Below, one piece after another: positions 16,580 to 24,607 of a stretch of 59,927 nt of DNA (its first letter is position 1; every line of letters begins with the position of its first letter). Below the pieces are notes generated by a model that was given only the letters and a program-made list of their open reading frames with translations, was not told where the DNA came from and searched no databases. The stretch lies in contig DATKGG010000007.1 in assembly GCA_035510855.1 (NCBI GenBank), forward strand, positions 1 through 59,927, read 5' to 3'. A program made the position numbers and the translations under genes. This DNA comes from Palsa-459 sp035510855 (lineage in GTDB: Bacteria; Actinomycetota; Acidimicrobiia; Acidimicrobiales; RAAP-2).

Positions 16580-17773
16580 GTGTGGGCGAGCCCGGTGCCT
16601 GACCGGGCGCTTGCCCGCCTGCGCACCGTCGAGGACGCGCGCGAGCTTGCCCGACGCCGACTGCCCCGAGTCGTCTTCGACTACATCGACGGGGCTGCCG
16701 AGACGGAGCACACGATGCGCGCGAACCGCGACGCGTTCGGGTCTGTCGGCTTCGTCCCCAAGATGGCGGTCCCCGGGGCGCCTGTGACGCCGGCGCTAGC
16801 CACGAGCGTGCTCGGGGCGGACGTCTCGCTCCCCGTCATTCTCGCGCCCGTCGGCTTCACCCGGGCGATGGCACCAAGTGGCGACGTCGCCGGGGCAACC
16901 GCGGCACACGCCGCCAAGACGATCTTCACGATGAGCACGATGTCGGGGCACTCGATCGAGGATGTGGCCGCCGCCGCGGGGGGGCAGGGCTGGTTCCAGC
17001 TCTACGGCCTCGGTGGCCGAACGGGCTCCGAGCAGCTCGTCCGCCGCGCTCGCGCGGCGGGCTTCACCGCGCTCGTCGTCACGGTCGACACCCCGATTCC
17101 TGGCAACCGCGAGCGCGACCTGCGCCACGGCGTGGCGCTGCCGCTGCGCTTCACGAAGGAGACCGCGAGGCGCTTCGCCCCACAGGCGCTGCGACGTCCC
17201 CGCTGGCTCTACAACTTCGCGAGGGACGGGTTCTCGATGGACCTCCCGCTGTCGATCGGCCTCGGTGCGCCCGACGCGCCGATGACGTCTGACGAGGCGT
17301 TCATCCACTGGGTGCTCTCGCCCATCACCTGGGACGACTTCGGCTGGCTCCGCGAGGCGTTCGACGGTCCCGTCATCGCCAAGGGCATCTTGAGCGCTGC
17401 CGACGCGCGCCGCGCCGTCGACGCGGGCTGTGCCGCGGTCGTGGTGTCCAATCATGGCGGTCGACAGCTGGACGGCGTGGCGGCCTCGCTGCACGCGCTG
17501 TCCGAGGTCGTCGCCGAGGTGGGCGACGAGGTCGAGGTGCTCGTTGACGGCGGTGTTCGTCGCGGTTCGGACGTCGCCAAGGCGCTCTGCCTCGGTGCGC
17601 GCGCCGTGCTCGTCGGTCGCGCGTGGGCGTACGGGCTCGGCGCGGCAGGTGAGCCAGGCATCGGCCGCGTGCTGCAGATCCTGCGTGCCGAGCTCGACCG
17701 CACGTTGCGGCTGCTCGGCGCGGCGTCGGTGCACGACCTCAACGCGAGCTGGGTGGCGCTCGACGTCAGCTGA
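16580..17773 (+). CDS. FMN-dependent alpha-hydroxy-acid oxidase/dehydrogenase
   Basis: A TIM-barrel flavoenzyme of the glycolate oxidase/lactate dehydrogenase family, 397 residues from GTG 16580 (GTG 16595 is an alternative). Seen: VVFDYIDGAAE with the catalytic Tyr, LPVILAPVGF, MSTMSGHS, WFQLYGL, VVTVDTPIPGNRERDLR with the substrate Arg, the IAKGI flavin Lys, and VVSNHGGRQLDG with the catalytic His and Arg. The phosphate-binding DGGVRRGSD and GRAWAYGL follow. Substrate unknown: lactate, glycolate or another 2-hydroxyacid. Position 27 bp after mmsA suggests the same transcript, but its link to pyrimidine catabolism is not obvious. Confidence 0.88.
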   Translation: MWASPVPDRALARLRTVEDARELARRRLPRVVFDYIDGAAETEHTMRANRDAFGSVGFVPKMAVPGAPVTPALATSVLGADVSLPVILAPVGFTRAMAPSGDVAGATAAHAAKTIFTMSTMSGHSIEDVAAAAGGQGWFQLYGLGGRTGSEQLVRRARAAGFTALVVTVDTPIPGNRERDLRHGVALPLRFTKETARRFAPQALRRPRWLYNFARDGFSMDLPLSIGLGAPDAPMTSDEAFIHWVLSPITWDDFGWLREAFDGPVIAKGILSAADARRAVDAGCAAVVVSNHGGRQLDGVAASLHALSEVVAEVGDEVEVLVDGGVRRGSDVAKALCLGARAVLVGRAWAYGLGAAGEPGIGRVLQILRAELDRTLRLLGAASVHDLNASWVALDVS

Positions 17774-18229
17774 ATCGACACCAGGGTCGATGTCAGGGCC
17801 GCCGCGACGCTCGTCACGGTGTCGGTGGGGGCGGCCACGAGGGAGATCTGCACGTTCACCGACACAAGGACCGCGGCGCGCCACTGCGACGTGCCCGAGC
17901 TCATCGGCGTCCCCCTGGCTGCGGCCCACGCCTCGCTCACCTCGTCGAGCTGCGCGCTCGGGCACGTGACCACCACGGGGACCCCAGGAGCAGGCAAGGT
18001 GCAAAAGGTCATCGCCTCGGTGCCCGGTGCCTACCTGGTGCTCTCCTCAGGGACGCCGGTCGCGCTGCGCGTGCACTGGACGACCTGGCCTCGGGTTCAA
18101 GGCGGCGTCCGCGGTCCGGGCATCGGCCGGCCAAGGGCACCCCCGGCGCGCGCCGAGCCCGGCTCGCACGGAAGCCCGGCCGTGAGCTGGCGCCGGACCG
18201 CAGAACCAGTAGGATGGCTCTCCGGCTAG
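17774..18229 (+). pseudogene. Remnant of a secreted Ig-like/PASTA protein (C-terminal part only)
   Basis: Directly after the hydroxyacid oxidase stop, in the same frame, the translation gives a final beta strand of a surface Ig-like repeat (TVSVGAATREICTFTDTR). It then runs into a PASTA-like module: CDVPELIGVPLAAAHASL, an SSCALGHV turn with a second Cys, and VPGAYLVLSSGTPVALRV. This VP-x-hydrophobic-G ... P-G ... G-x-x-V pattern and the Cys pair resemble PASTA repeats of secreted actinobacterial proteins. No signal peptide, upstream domains or convincing start codon exist (only GTG 17819 or 17825). After about 18078 the frame becomes featureless and runs toward infA. Best read as a decayed 3' fragment. 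It occupies most of the only stretch over 300 bp without an intact gene; 18079-18209 holds nothing recognisable. Confidence 0.55.
18210..18215 (+). promoter_or_regulatory. Possible -10 element upstream of infA
   Basis: TAGGAT at 18210-18215, 65 bp before the infA ATG. No clear -35 match is visible. Because infA is cut off from map by the inserted cluster, a promoter in this region is expected. Confidence 0.35.
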
Positions 18230-18280
18230 TCCCGGCCTTCGGGTCGTGACGTGCCTGGGGACCCTCTCGGTCGGCCTGCG

Positions 18281-18553
18281 ATGGCGGACGTCCGGGGTGC
18301 CGACACGATCGAGTTCAAGGAGAGCAACCTGCCCAAGCCGAAGGAAGATGCGTTCACCGTCGAAGGGACGGTGGTCGAGCCCCTGCCAAACGCCATGTTC
18401 CGCGTTGAGCTGGAGAACGGATACAAGGTCCTCGCGCACAGCTCCGGGAAGATGCGAATGCACCGCATCCGGATCCTGCCGGGTGACAAGGTCCAGGTCG
18501 AGATCACGCCGTATGACATGACGCGCGGCCGCATCACCTACCGCTACAAGTAG
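18281..18553 (+). CDS. infA: Translation initiation factor IF-1 with N-terminal extension
   Basis: OB-fold factor binding the 30S A site during initiation. Residues ~26-90 are the classic IF-1 fold (EGTVVEPLPNAMFRVELENG, then HSSGKMRMHRIRILPGDKV, then YDMTRGRITYRYK). The usual protein is 72 residues; this one has about 18 more at the N-terminus (MADVRGADTIEFKESNLPKP). No in-frame ATG, GTG or TTG lies between 18281 and the OB fold, so the extension seems genuine. No clear Shine-Dalgarno is visible. It heads the alpha-operon segment with rpmJ, 18 bp downstream. Confidence 0.96.
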   Translation: MADVRGADTIEFKESNLPKPKEDAFTVEGTVVEPLPNAMFRVELENGYKVLAHSSGKMRMHRIRILPGDKVQVEITPYDMTRGRITYRYK

Positions 18554-18571
18554 CCCGGGCAGCAAACCACC

Positions 18572-18685
18572 ATGAAGGTACGACCCAGCGTGAAGCCGAT
18601 GTGCGACAAGTGCAAGGTGATCCGTCGACACGGCACCGTGCAAGTGATCTGTGAGAACCCTCGCCACAAGCAGCGCCAGGGTTAA
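18572..18685 (+). CDS. rpmJ: Large ribosomal subunit protein bL36, zinc form
   Basis: A 37-residue protein, MKVRPSVKPMCDKCKVIRRH to RHKQRQG. The zinc-ribbon ligands C11, C14, C27 and H32 are all present. ATG 18572 to TAA 18683-18685, between infA and rpsM as in most bacteria. Confidence 0.97.
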   Translation: MKVRPSVKPMCDKCKVIRRHGTVQVICENPRHKQRQG

Positions 18686-18694
18686 GGAGACGCG

Positions 18695-19072
18695 ATGGCC
18701 CGAATCTCAGGAGTCGACATCCCCCGCGAGAAGCGAGTGGTCGTTGCGCTCACCTACATCTTCGGCATCGGACCGACGAAGGCCGCGGAGATCTGCGCGG
18801 CCGGCGAAGTCGACGAATCGACGCGCGTGCGCGACCTGACCGACACCGAGGTCAACCGCCTTCGCGGCTACATCGACCAGAACCTGGAAGTCGAGGGCGA
18901 CCTGCGCCGCGAGACGGCCCAGGACATCAAGCGGAAGATGGAGATCAACTGCTACGCGGGCATCCGGCACCGCCGTGGGCTCCCCGTCCACGGGCAGCGC
19001 ACCCGCACCAATGCGCGCACCCGAAAGGGCCCGAAGCGCACCGTCGCGGGCAAGAAGAAGGTGAAGAAGTAG
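18695..19072 (+). CDS. rpsM: Small ribosomal subunit protein uS13
   Basis: A 125-residue protein of the 30S head contacting the 50S and P-site tRNA. MARISGVDIPREKRVVVALTY, IFGIGPTKA and the terminal RRGLPVHGQRTRTNARTRKG then KKKVKK are characteristic. Preceded by AAGGAG at 18684-18689. Its TAG stop overlaps the rpsK GTG (TAGTG). Confidence 0.98.
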   Translation: MARISGVDIPREKRVVVALTYIFGIGPTKAAEICAAGEVDESTRVRDLTDTEVNRLRGYIDQNLEVEGDLRRETAQDIKRKMEINCYAGIRHRRGLPVHGQRTRTNARTRKGPKRTVAGKKKVKK

Positions 19073-19467
19073 TGCCAAAGCCAGTCGGTTCGCGGCGGCC
19101 TCGCCGCAAGGAGCGCAAGAACATCGCCTTCGGCGTCGCGCACATCAAGAGCTCCTTCAACAACACGATCGTGTCGATCTGCGACCCCGAGGGCAACGTC
19201 CTGTCGTGGGCGTCGTCGGGCAACGTGGGCTTCAAGGGGTCACGCAAGTCGACGCCGTTCGCCGCTCAGCTGGCCGCCGAGAAGGCGGCCCGAGCCGCGA
19301 TGGAGCACGGCGTGCGCAAGGTGGACGTCCTCGTCCGCGGTCCGGGGTCCGGTCGCGAGACCGCGATCCGATCGATCGCCGCGGCCGGGATCGAGGTCGC
19401 CGGCATCAAGGACGTGACGCCGATCCCGCACAACGGGTGCCGCCCGAAGAAGCGTCGGCGGGTCTGA
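19072..19467 (+). CDS. rpsK: Small ribosomal subunit protein uS11
   Basis: A 131-residue platform protein near the E site. Starts at GTG 19072. AHIKSSFNNTIVSI, GFKGSRKSTPFAAQLAAE and the end DVTPIPHNGCRPKKRRRV identify it. Length is normal. Confidence 0.98.
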   Translation: MPKPVGSRRPRRKERKNIAFGVAHIKSSFNNTIVSICDPEGNVLSWASSGNVGFKGSRKSTPFAAQLAAEKAARAAMEHGVRKVDVLVRGPGSGRETAIRSIAAAGIEVAGIKDVTPIPHNGCRPKKRRRV

Positions 19468-19471
19468 GCTG

Positions 19472-20119
19472 ATGGCACGCTACACAGGTCCCGTCTGCCG
19501 GCTCTGCCGCAGAGAGCGCGTCAAGCTCTACTTGAAGGGCGAGCGCTGCTACTCGCTCAAGTGCCCCGTCTCTGAGCAGGTCACCGACCGCCACGCCCGG
19601 GCGTACCCGCCGGGCGAGCACGGTCGCGACCGCATGCGCCAGGGCTCCGAGTACCTCGGCCAGCTCCGCGAGAAGCAGAAAGCTCGCCGCATCTACGGCC
19701 TGCTCGAGAAGCAGTTCCGCAATCTCTACGAGGAGGCGAACCACAAGCCGGGCATCACGGGCACCAACCTCTTGCAGTTCCTCGAGCTTCGCCTCGACAA
19801 CGTCGCGTACCGGGCCGGGTGGGGAGCGAGCCGCAGCCAGGCGCGCCAGTTCGTGCGCCATGGCCACGTGCAGGTGAACGGCAAGCGCGTCACGATCCCG
19901 AGCTACCGGGTCCGTCAGGGCGACGTCGTCATCCTCAAGTCCTCGACGCGCGAGAACTTCCACGTCCGTCGCAACCTCGACACGCTCGACCGCTCGGTTC
20001 CGGCATGGCTGGAGAGCGCCGAGGGCGGCTTCCAGATGGCGGTTCGCAGCATCCCGATGCGCGAGCAGATCGACGAGCCCGTCCACGAGCAGCTGATCGT
20101 CGAGCTGTACTCCAAGTAA
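19472..20119 (+). CDS. rpsD: Small ribosomal subunit protein uS4, zinc-binding form
   Basis: Primary 16S binder and assembly nucleator, 215 residues. The N-terminus carries four Cys (CRLC, then two in GERCYSLKC), the C+ form with a structural zinc. The S4 RNA-binding domain (LDNVAYRAGWGASRSQARQF, then VRHGHVQVNGKRV) is intact. Precedes rpoA by 28 bp. Confidence 0.98.
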   Translation: MARYTGPVCRLCRRERVKLYLKGERCYSLKCPVSEQVTDRHARAYPPGEHGRDRMRQGSEYLGQLREKQKARRIYGLLEKQFRNLYEEANHKPGITGTNLLQFLELRLDNVAYRAGWGASRSQARQFVRHGHVQVNGKRVTIPSYRVRQGDVVILKSSTRENFHVRRNLDTLDRSVPAWLESAEGGFQMAVRSIPMREQIDEPVHEQLIVELYSK

Positions 20120-20147
20120 CCGATCGCAAGAGCCAGGAGCAACGAAC

Positions 20148-21086
20148 ATGCTGATCATCCAGCGTCCCACCGTCGAGCAGATCGGCGAAGAGGAGAACCA
20201 TCGCCAGTCCTTCACGGTCGGCCCCCTCGACCCCGGATTCGGCCACACGCTCGGCAACTCGCTGCGCCGGACGCTGCTGTCGTCCATCCCGGGCGCGGCC
20301 GCGACGCAGGTCCGATTCGACGTCGCGCTCCACGAGTTCACGACGATCGAGGGCGTGAAAGAGGACGTCACCGACATCCTCCTCAATCTGAAGGACCTCA
20401 TCCTTCGCGTCCAGAGCGATGAGCCCGTCGTGATCAGGCTCGACAAGCGCGGCCCGAGCGACGCGCTCGCGTCGGACTTCCAGGTGACGAGCGACGTCGA
20501 GATCCTCAACAGCGACCTGCGCATCGCGACGCTCAACGCCAAGGGTCACCTCGCTCTCGACGTCACTGTCGAGCGCGGCAAGGGCTACGTCAGCGCCGAG
20601 CGCAACAAGCGCCCCGGGGCGATCGGCGGCATCCCGCTCGACTCGGTGTTCTCGCCGGTGCGACGCGTGACCTTCACCGTGGAGCCCGTGCGCGTCGAGC
20701 AGTCCACCGACTTCGACCAGCTCGTCTTGGAGATCGAGACGGACGGCTCGATCACGCCCCGCGAGGCGCTCGCGTCCGCGGGTGCGACACTCCGCAGCCT
20801 CTTCGACCTCGTCTCGTCGCTCGACGAGGAGTCAAGCGGCCTCGAGCTCGGCGACGTCGGCTCCGCGGCATCGGCAGGCTCCGAGCTTGACTACCGCATC
20901 GAAGAGCTCGGCCTCACCGAGCGCGCCCGCAACTGCCTCAAGCGCGGCGGCATCAACACCGTCGCCGAGCTGATCAACTGCGCGCCGTCGGACCTGCTGT
21001 CGATCACCAACTTCGGCCAGACTTCTCTGAAGGACGTCACGGACCGGCTCGACGAGCGCGGGCTGGCGCTGCGCTCAGAGGACTGA
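20148..21086 (+). CDS. rpoA: RNA polymerase alpha subunit
   Basis: A 312-residue subunit that nucleates polymerase assembly. The N-terminal domain begins MLIIQRPTVEQIGEEENH and contains GPLDPGFGHTLGNSLRRTLL and RPGAIGGIPLDSVFSPVRRV. The C-terminal domain (residues ~245-312) has the UP-element/activator-binding helices (EELGLTERARNCLKRGGI, then SIKNFG-like SITNFGQTSLKDV). Standard place in the alpha operon between rpsD and rplQ. Confidence 0.98.
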   Translation: MLIIQRPTVEQIGEEENHRQSFTVGPLDPGFGHTLGNSLRRTLLSSIPGAAATQVRFDVALHEFTTIEGVKEDVTDILLNLKDLILRVQSDEPVVIRLDKRGPSDALASDFQVTSDVEILNSDLRIATLNAKGHLALDVTVERGKGYVSAERNKRPGAIGGIPLDSVFSPVRRVTFTVEPVRVEQSTDFDQLVLEIETDGSITPREALASAGATLRSLFDLVSSLDEESSGLELGDVGSAASAGSELDYRIEELGLTERARNCLKRGGINTVAELINCAPSDLLSITNFGQTSLKDVTDRLDERGLALRSED

Positions 21087-21087
21087 C

Positions 21088-21456
21088 ATGCAGGCGACCC
21101 CACGCAAGGGCAAGCGGCTCGGTGGCAGTGCCTCGCATCAAAAGGCGATGCTGGGCAACCTGGTTGCCTCGCTCATCGCGGCCGAGTCGATCGTGACCAC
21201 GCAGGCCAAGGCCAAGGCCATGCGGCCCGTCGTGGAGAAGTGCGTGACTGCGGCCAAGCGCTCGCCCGAGGGCTCCGTGCACGCGCACCGCAGGGTGGTG
21301 TCGCTGCTGCGCGACAAGGACATGACCCACAAGCTGTTCGCCGAGATCGCGCCGCGCTACACGGAACGGCCGGGCGGCTACACGCGGATCCTGAAGCTGG
21401 GGCCGCGGCCGGGCGACAACGCCCCGATGGCGCGCATCGAGTTCGTCACCGAGTGA
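21088..21456 (+). CDS. rplQ: Large ribosomal subunit protein bL17
   Basis: A 122-residue protein at the tunnel exit. LGGSASHQKAMLGNLVASLI and the end RPGGYTRILKLGPRPGDN then APMARIEFV are characteristic. It begins one base after the rpoA stop and overlaps truA by 4 bp (GTGA). Confidence 0.97.
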   Translation: MQATPRKGKRLGGSASHQKAMLGNLVASLIAAESIVTTQAKAKAMRPVVEKCVTAAKRSPEGSVHAHRRVVSLLRDKDMTHKLFAEIAPRYTERPGGYTRILKLGPRPGDNAPMARIEFVTE

Positions 21457-22268
21457 CCGCCGTCCAGCGTCGCTGGCGGCTCGACCTCGCGTATCGGGGA
21501 CAAGACTTCCACGGCTTCGCGGCCCAGCCCGGGACCTCGACGGTCGCGGGTGCGCTGGCAGGTGCGCTCGCGACCGTGCTGCGGCTCGACGAGCCCCCGA
21601 GGCTCGTCTGTGCGGGACGCACCGACGCGGGGGTCCACGCGCTCGGCCAGGTCGTCCACGTCGACCTCGTCGAGCCACTGTTCGCCGATGACCGTGGCGC
21701 CGTCGAGGCGCGCCTCACGCGGTCCTGCAACCGGCTGCTCGCACCCTCGATCGTCGTGACCTCGTGTCAGCCGGCGCCCGACGGCTTCGATGCCCGGCAC
21801 TCGGCATGCTCGCGGTCGTACCGATACCTCGTCTTCGACGCGCTCGTCGGCTCGCCACTGCTCGAGGGCATCGCCTGGCGGACGCCCGGCCCGCTCGACG
21901 TGCGCGCCATGACCCAGGCGGCCTACGCGGTGCTCGGGGAGCACGACTTCCGGGCGTTTTGCCGGCGCCCGAGCGAGCTCGGGCCCGACGAGCCGATCAT
22001 CCGGCGGGTCCTCGACGTCGCCGTGGGCGTGGTCGACGACGCCCTCGGGGTCGCCTCGGAGGGCGGCACGCTCATTCGAATCGACGTCACCGCCCAGTCG
22101 TTCTGCCACCAGATGGTGCGCTCGATCGTGGCGGTCCTGGTCGAGGCGGGCCGCCACGCCTTGAGCGCCGCGGACGTGACCGAGCACCTGCGATCGGGGG
22201 AGCGCAGCGGGCTTCCCGCGCCCGCCCCGCCTGAGGGCCTCTGTCTCATGTCGGTCGCCTACGGGTGA
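21453..22268 (+). CDS. truA: tRNA pseudouridine(38-40) synthase TruA
   Basis: Converts uridines 38-40 of the anticodon arm to pseudouridine. The 271-residue product shows LDLAYRGQDFHGFAAQPG, the catalytic Asp in CAGRTDAGVHALGQV, SRSYRYLVFDA, and FCHQMVRSIVAVLVEAG. GTG start overlaps the rplQ stop, the usual actinobacterial linkage. Confidence 0.95.
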   Translation: MTAVQRRWRLDLAYRGQDFHGFAAQPGTSTVAGALAGALATVLRLDEPPRLVCAGRTDAGVHALGQVVHVDLVEPLFADDRGAVEARLTRSCNRLLAPSIVVTSCQPAPDGFDARHSACSRSYRYLVFDALVGSPLLEGIAWRTPGPLDVRAMTQAAYAVLGEHDFRAFCRRPSELGPDEPIIRRVLDVAVGVVDDALGVASEGGTLIRIDVTAQSFCHQMVRSIVAVLVEAGRHALSAADVTEHLRSGERSGLPAPAPPEGLCLMSVAYG

Positions 22269-22273
22269 GGCGC

Positions 22274-22304
22274 TTGCCCCTCGGCCCCGCGGGCATCTAT
22301 CGTG
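22274..22304 (+). promoter_or_regulatory. Possible promoter in the rplM leader
   Basis: TTGCCC (22274-22279) and TATCGT (22299-22304) are 19 bp apart in the 120-bp truA-rplM gap. rplM-rpsI units are often separately transcribed with a structured leader. The rest of the gap is GC-rich without a clear hairpin. Weak assignment. Confidence 0.3.
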
Positions 22305-22388
22305 GTGTCCCTGCCCGCGGCGGTCTCGTCGCCGCGCAGCCGCGCCCCCGAGCAGTTGGGCGGACCCGACGACGACAAGGACAGCGAC

Positions 22389-22835
22389 GTGCGCACGTAC
22401 TCACCAAAGGCCGCAGAGCTCACGCGGTCGTGGCACGTGCTCGATGCCGACGGCCTAGTGCTCGGCCGGCTCTGCACCGAGGTCGCGCGCCTACTGCGCG
22501 GCAAGCACAAGGTGACGTTCGCCCCCCACATGGACACCGGTGACGCGGTCATCGTCATCAACGCCGACAAGATCCGACTCACCGCCAACAAAGGAGCGGA
22601 CAAACGCGCGTACCACCACTCGGGCTACCCGGGCGGGCTTCGCTCGACGAGTTACGCCGAGTTGCTTGAGACGCGTCCCGCGGAGCTCGTGACGCGCGCG
22701 GCTCGCGGCATGGTGCCGCACACCCGGCTCGGCCGCGCCCAGATGAAGCACCTCTTCGTCTACGCGGGACCCGAGCACCCCCACGCCGCGCAGCAGCCGA
22801 CTGCGTACGACACCTCCGCACTGCGAAGGTCCTAG
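22389..22835 (+). CDS. rplM: Large ribosomal subunit protein uL13
   Basis: A 148-residue protein from GTG 22389, giving MRTYSPKAAELTRSWHVLDA. GRLCTEVARLLRGKHK, DAVIVINADKIRLTANK and VPHTRLGRAQMKHLFVYAG confirm L13. Paired with rpsI, 7 bp downstream. Confidence 0.97.
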   Translation: MRTYSPKAAELTRSWHVLDADGLVLGRLCTEVARLLRGKHKVTFAPHMDTGDAVIVINADKIRLTANKGADKRAYHHSGYPGGLRSTSYAELLETRPAELVTRAARGMVPHTRLGRAQMKHLFVYAGPEHPHAAQQPTAYDTSALRRS

Positions 22836-22842
22836 GAGCACG

Positions 22843-23235
22843 ATGCCCAAGCCACTGACCCAGTCGACCGGACGTCGCAAGGAGGCGGTCGCCCGCGTTC
22901 GCCTGCGCCCTGGCACGGGCGTGATCATGGTCAACCACCGCGCGTTCGACAACTACTTCACCTCTGCGACCCACCGGATGATCGTCATCGAGCCGCTGCG
23001 CCTGACCAACCTCGCCGAGACCTACGACATCGACGCCACGATCGACGGCGGGGGTGTCGCCGGACAGGCGGGCGCCATGCGCCTCGGCATCGCGCGGTCG
23101 CTCATCGAGCTCGACGTTGAGCTGCGCGCCTCGCTCAAGCGCGCCGGCCTGCTCACCAGGGACTCACGGGCCAAGGAGTCGAAGAAGTACGGCCTGAAGA
23201 AGGCCCGCAAGGCGCCGCAGTACTCGAAGCGCTAG
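22843..23235 (+). CDS. rpsI: Small ribosomal subunit protein uS9
   Basis: A 130-residue protein whose C-terminal tail reaches the P-site tRNA. TGRRKEAVARVRLRPGTG, GGGVAGQAGAMRLGIAR and the terminal DSRAKESKKYGLKKARKA then PQYSKR are diagnostic. The conserved terminal Lys-Arg is present. Confidence 0.98.
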   Translation: MPKPLTQSTGRRKEAVARVRLRPGTGVIMVNHRAFDNYFTSATHRMIVIEPLRLTNLAETYDIDATIDGGGVAGQAGAMRLGIARSLIELDVELRASLKRAGLLTRDSRAKESKKYGLKKARKAPQYSKR

Positions 23236-23239
23236 ACGC

Positions 23240-24598
23240 GTGGCGCCGCTCTCCTTCGGCACCGACGGTGTCAGGGGACGGGCGAACGACGAGCTGACCC
23301 CCGAGTACGCCCTCGCGTTCGGTCGTGCCGTCGTCCGCGTGCTGCGCCCCGAGAGCATCTACCTCGGTCGCGACACCCGCCGCAGCGGCTCGATGCTCGC
23401 CGCTGCCGTTGGCGCCGGCGCCGCCTCCGAGGGCGCCGACGTCGTCGACCTTGGCGTGCTCCCGACCGGCGGCGTCGCGGCGAGGTGTGCGAGCGACCGG
23501 GTCCCTGGCGTCGTGGTCTCCGCGTCACACAACCCCTTCGAGGACAACGGGCTGAAGGCGTTGAGTGCCAAGGGCTCCAAGCTCGCCTCGTCGATCGAGT
23601 CCGAGATCGAGTCCGAGATCGAGCGCGAGGTCGCACGTGGGCTCGCCACCATGACGCGACCGACTGGCGCGCAGGTAGGTGCCGTTCGGCGAGACGACGC
23701 ACCGGTCGACACCTACGTCGCAGGGCTGCTCGCCTCGGCGGGGTCGACGCGGCTCGACGGGCTGCACCTCGTCGTCGACTGCGCGAACGGCGCGGCGAGC
23801 GGCATCGCGCCCGCGGTACTGCGCACGCTTGGCGCAGTGGTGACCGCGATCGGCGACGCCCCCGACGGCTGCAACATCAACCTCGACTGCGGATCGACCG
23901 CACCCGGCGTGCTCGCCGCGGCGGTGCTCGCGTCACACGCGGACCTCGGTGTCGCCCTCGACGGCGACGCGGACCGGTGCGTCGCCGTCGATGCAACCGG
24001 TCACGTACTCGATGGCGACTGGTTGCTCGCCCTGTTCGCGACGGACGCGCACGCTCGTGGATCGCTCACGGGCGGCATCGTGGTGACGGTGATGTCGAAC
24101 CTGGGCCTGCATCGGGCGATGCGCACCGCAGGCATCGACGTCGTCGAGGTCCCGCTTGGCGACCGGCACGTCGCCGAGGCGTTGGAGCGCACCGGCTGGT
24201 CGCTCGGCGGCGAGCAGTCCGGTCACGTCATCTTCGCGGACCGCGCGACGACCGGCGACGGCGTGCTCACGGGCATGCTCCTCGCGCAGCTCATCGCCGA
24301 GCGCGGCCCGCTCGACCAGCTCACCGACGGCCTCATCGTGCCCGTGCCACAGCTGCTCGTGAACGTCCAGGTGCCTGACACCGGCGCCCTGGCCGACGCG
24401 ACGGAGATCTGGGCGCACGTCGAGAAGTCGCGCGCCGCGCTGGGCGAGTACGGTCGTGTGCTCGTTCGTGCGTCGGGGACCGAGCCGCTCGTCCGCATCA
24501 TGGTCGAGGCAGAGAACGAGGCCGAGATGCGCCAGACCGCCGAGGAGCTCCGCGTGGCGGTGCTCGAGGCACTCGGGAACCCACGGGTCCCCGGGTAG
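23240..24598 (+). CDS. glmM: Phosphoglucosamine mutase
   Basis: Interconverts glucosamine-6-phosphate and glucosamine-1-phosphate for UDP-GlcNAc and peptidoglycan synthesis. The 452-residue protein starts LSFGTDGVRGRAN. The phosphoserine S96 lies in VVSASHNPFEDNG, the Mg loop is DGDADR, and the phosphate-binding loop near the C-terminus is RASGTEPLVRIM. It directly precedes glmS, which makes its substrate. Its TAG stop at 24596 also forms the first half of a likely -10 box for glmS. Confidence 0.96.
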   Translation: MAPLSFGTDGVRGRANDELTPEYALAFGRAVVRVLRPESIYLGRDTRRSGSMLAAAVGAGAASEGADVVDLGVLPTGGVAARCASDRVPGVVVSASHNPFEDNGLKALSAKGSKLASSIESEIESEIEREVARGLATMTRPTGAQVGAVRRDDAPVDTYVAGLLASAGSTRLDGLHLVVDCANGAASGIAPAVLRTLGAVVTAIGDAPDGCNINLDCGSTAPGVLAAAVLASHADLGVALDGDADRCVAVDATGHVLDGDWLLALFATDAHARGSLTGGIVVTVMSNLGLHRAMRTAGIDVVEVPLGDRHVAEALERTGWSLGGEQSGHVIFADRATTGDGVLTGMLLAQLIAERGPLDQLTDGLIVPVPQLLVNVQVPDTGALADATEIWAHVEKSRAALGEYGRVLVRASGTEPLVRIMVEAENEAEMRQTAEELRVAVLEALGNPRVPG

Positions 24599-24601
24599 CC
24601 T
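24596..24601 (+). promoter_or_regulatory. Probable -10 box of a leaderless glmS transcript
   Basis: TAGCCT overlaps the glmM TAG stop and lies 6 nt upstream of the glmS ATG, with no Shine-Dalgarno in between. This is the geometry of leaderless actinobacterial genes. The same arrangement occurs at tsaD. Confidence 0.5.
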
Positions 24602-24607
24602 GATGGC

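Noticed and set aside
18047..18667. A 206-codon minus-strand frame over the PASTA remnant and infA
   Set aside because: Mostly antisense to infA and rpmJ, with no family resemblance. The plus-strand PASTA signal explains the region better.
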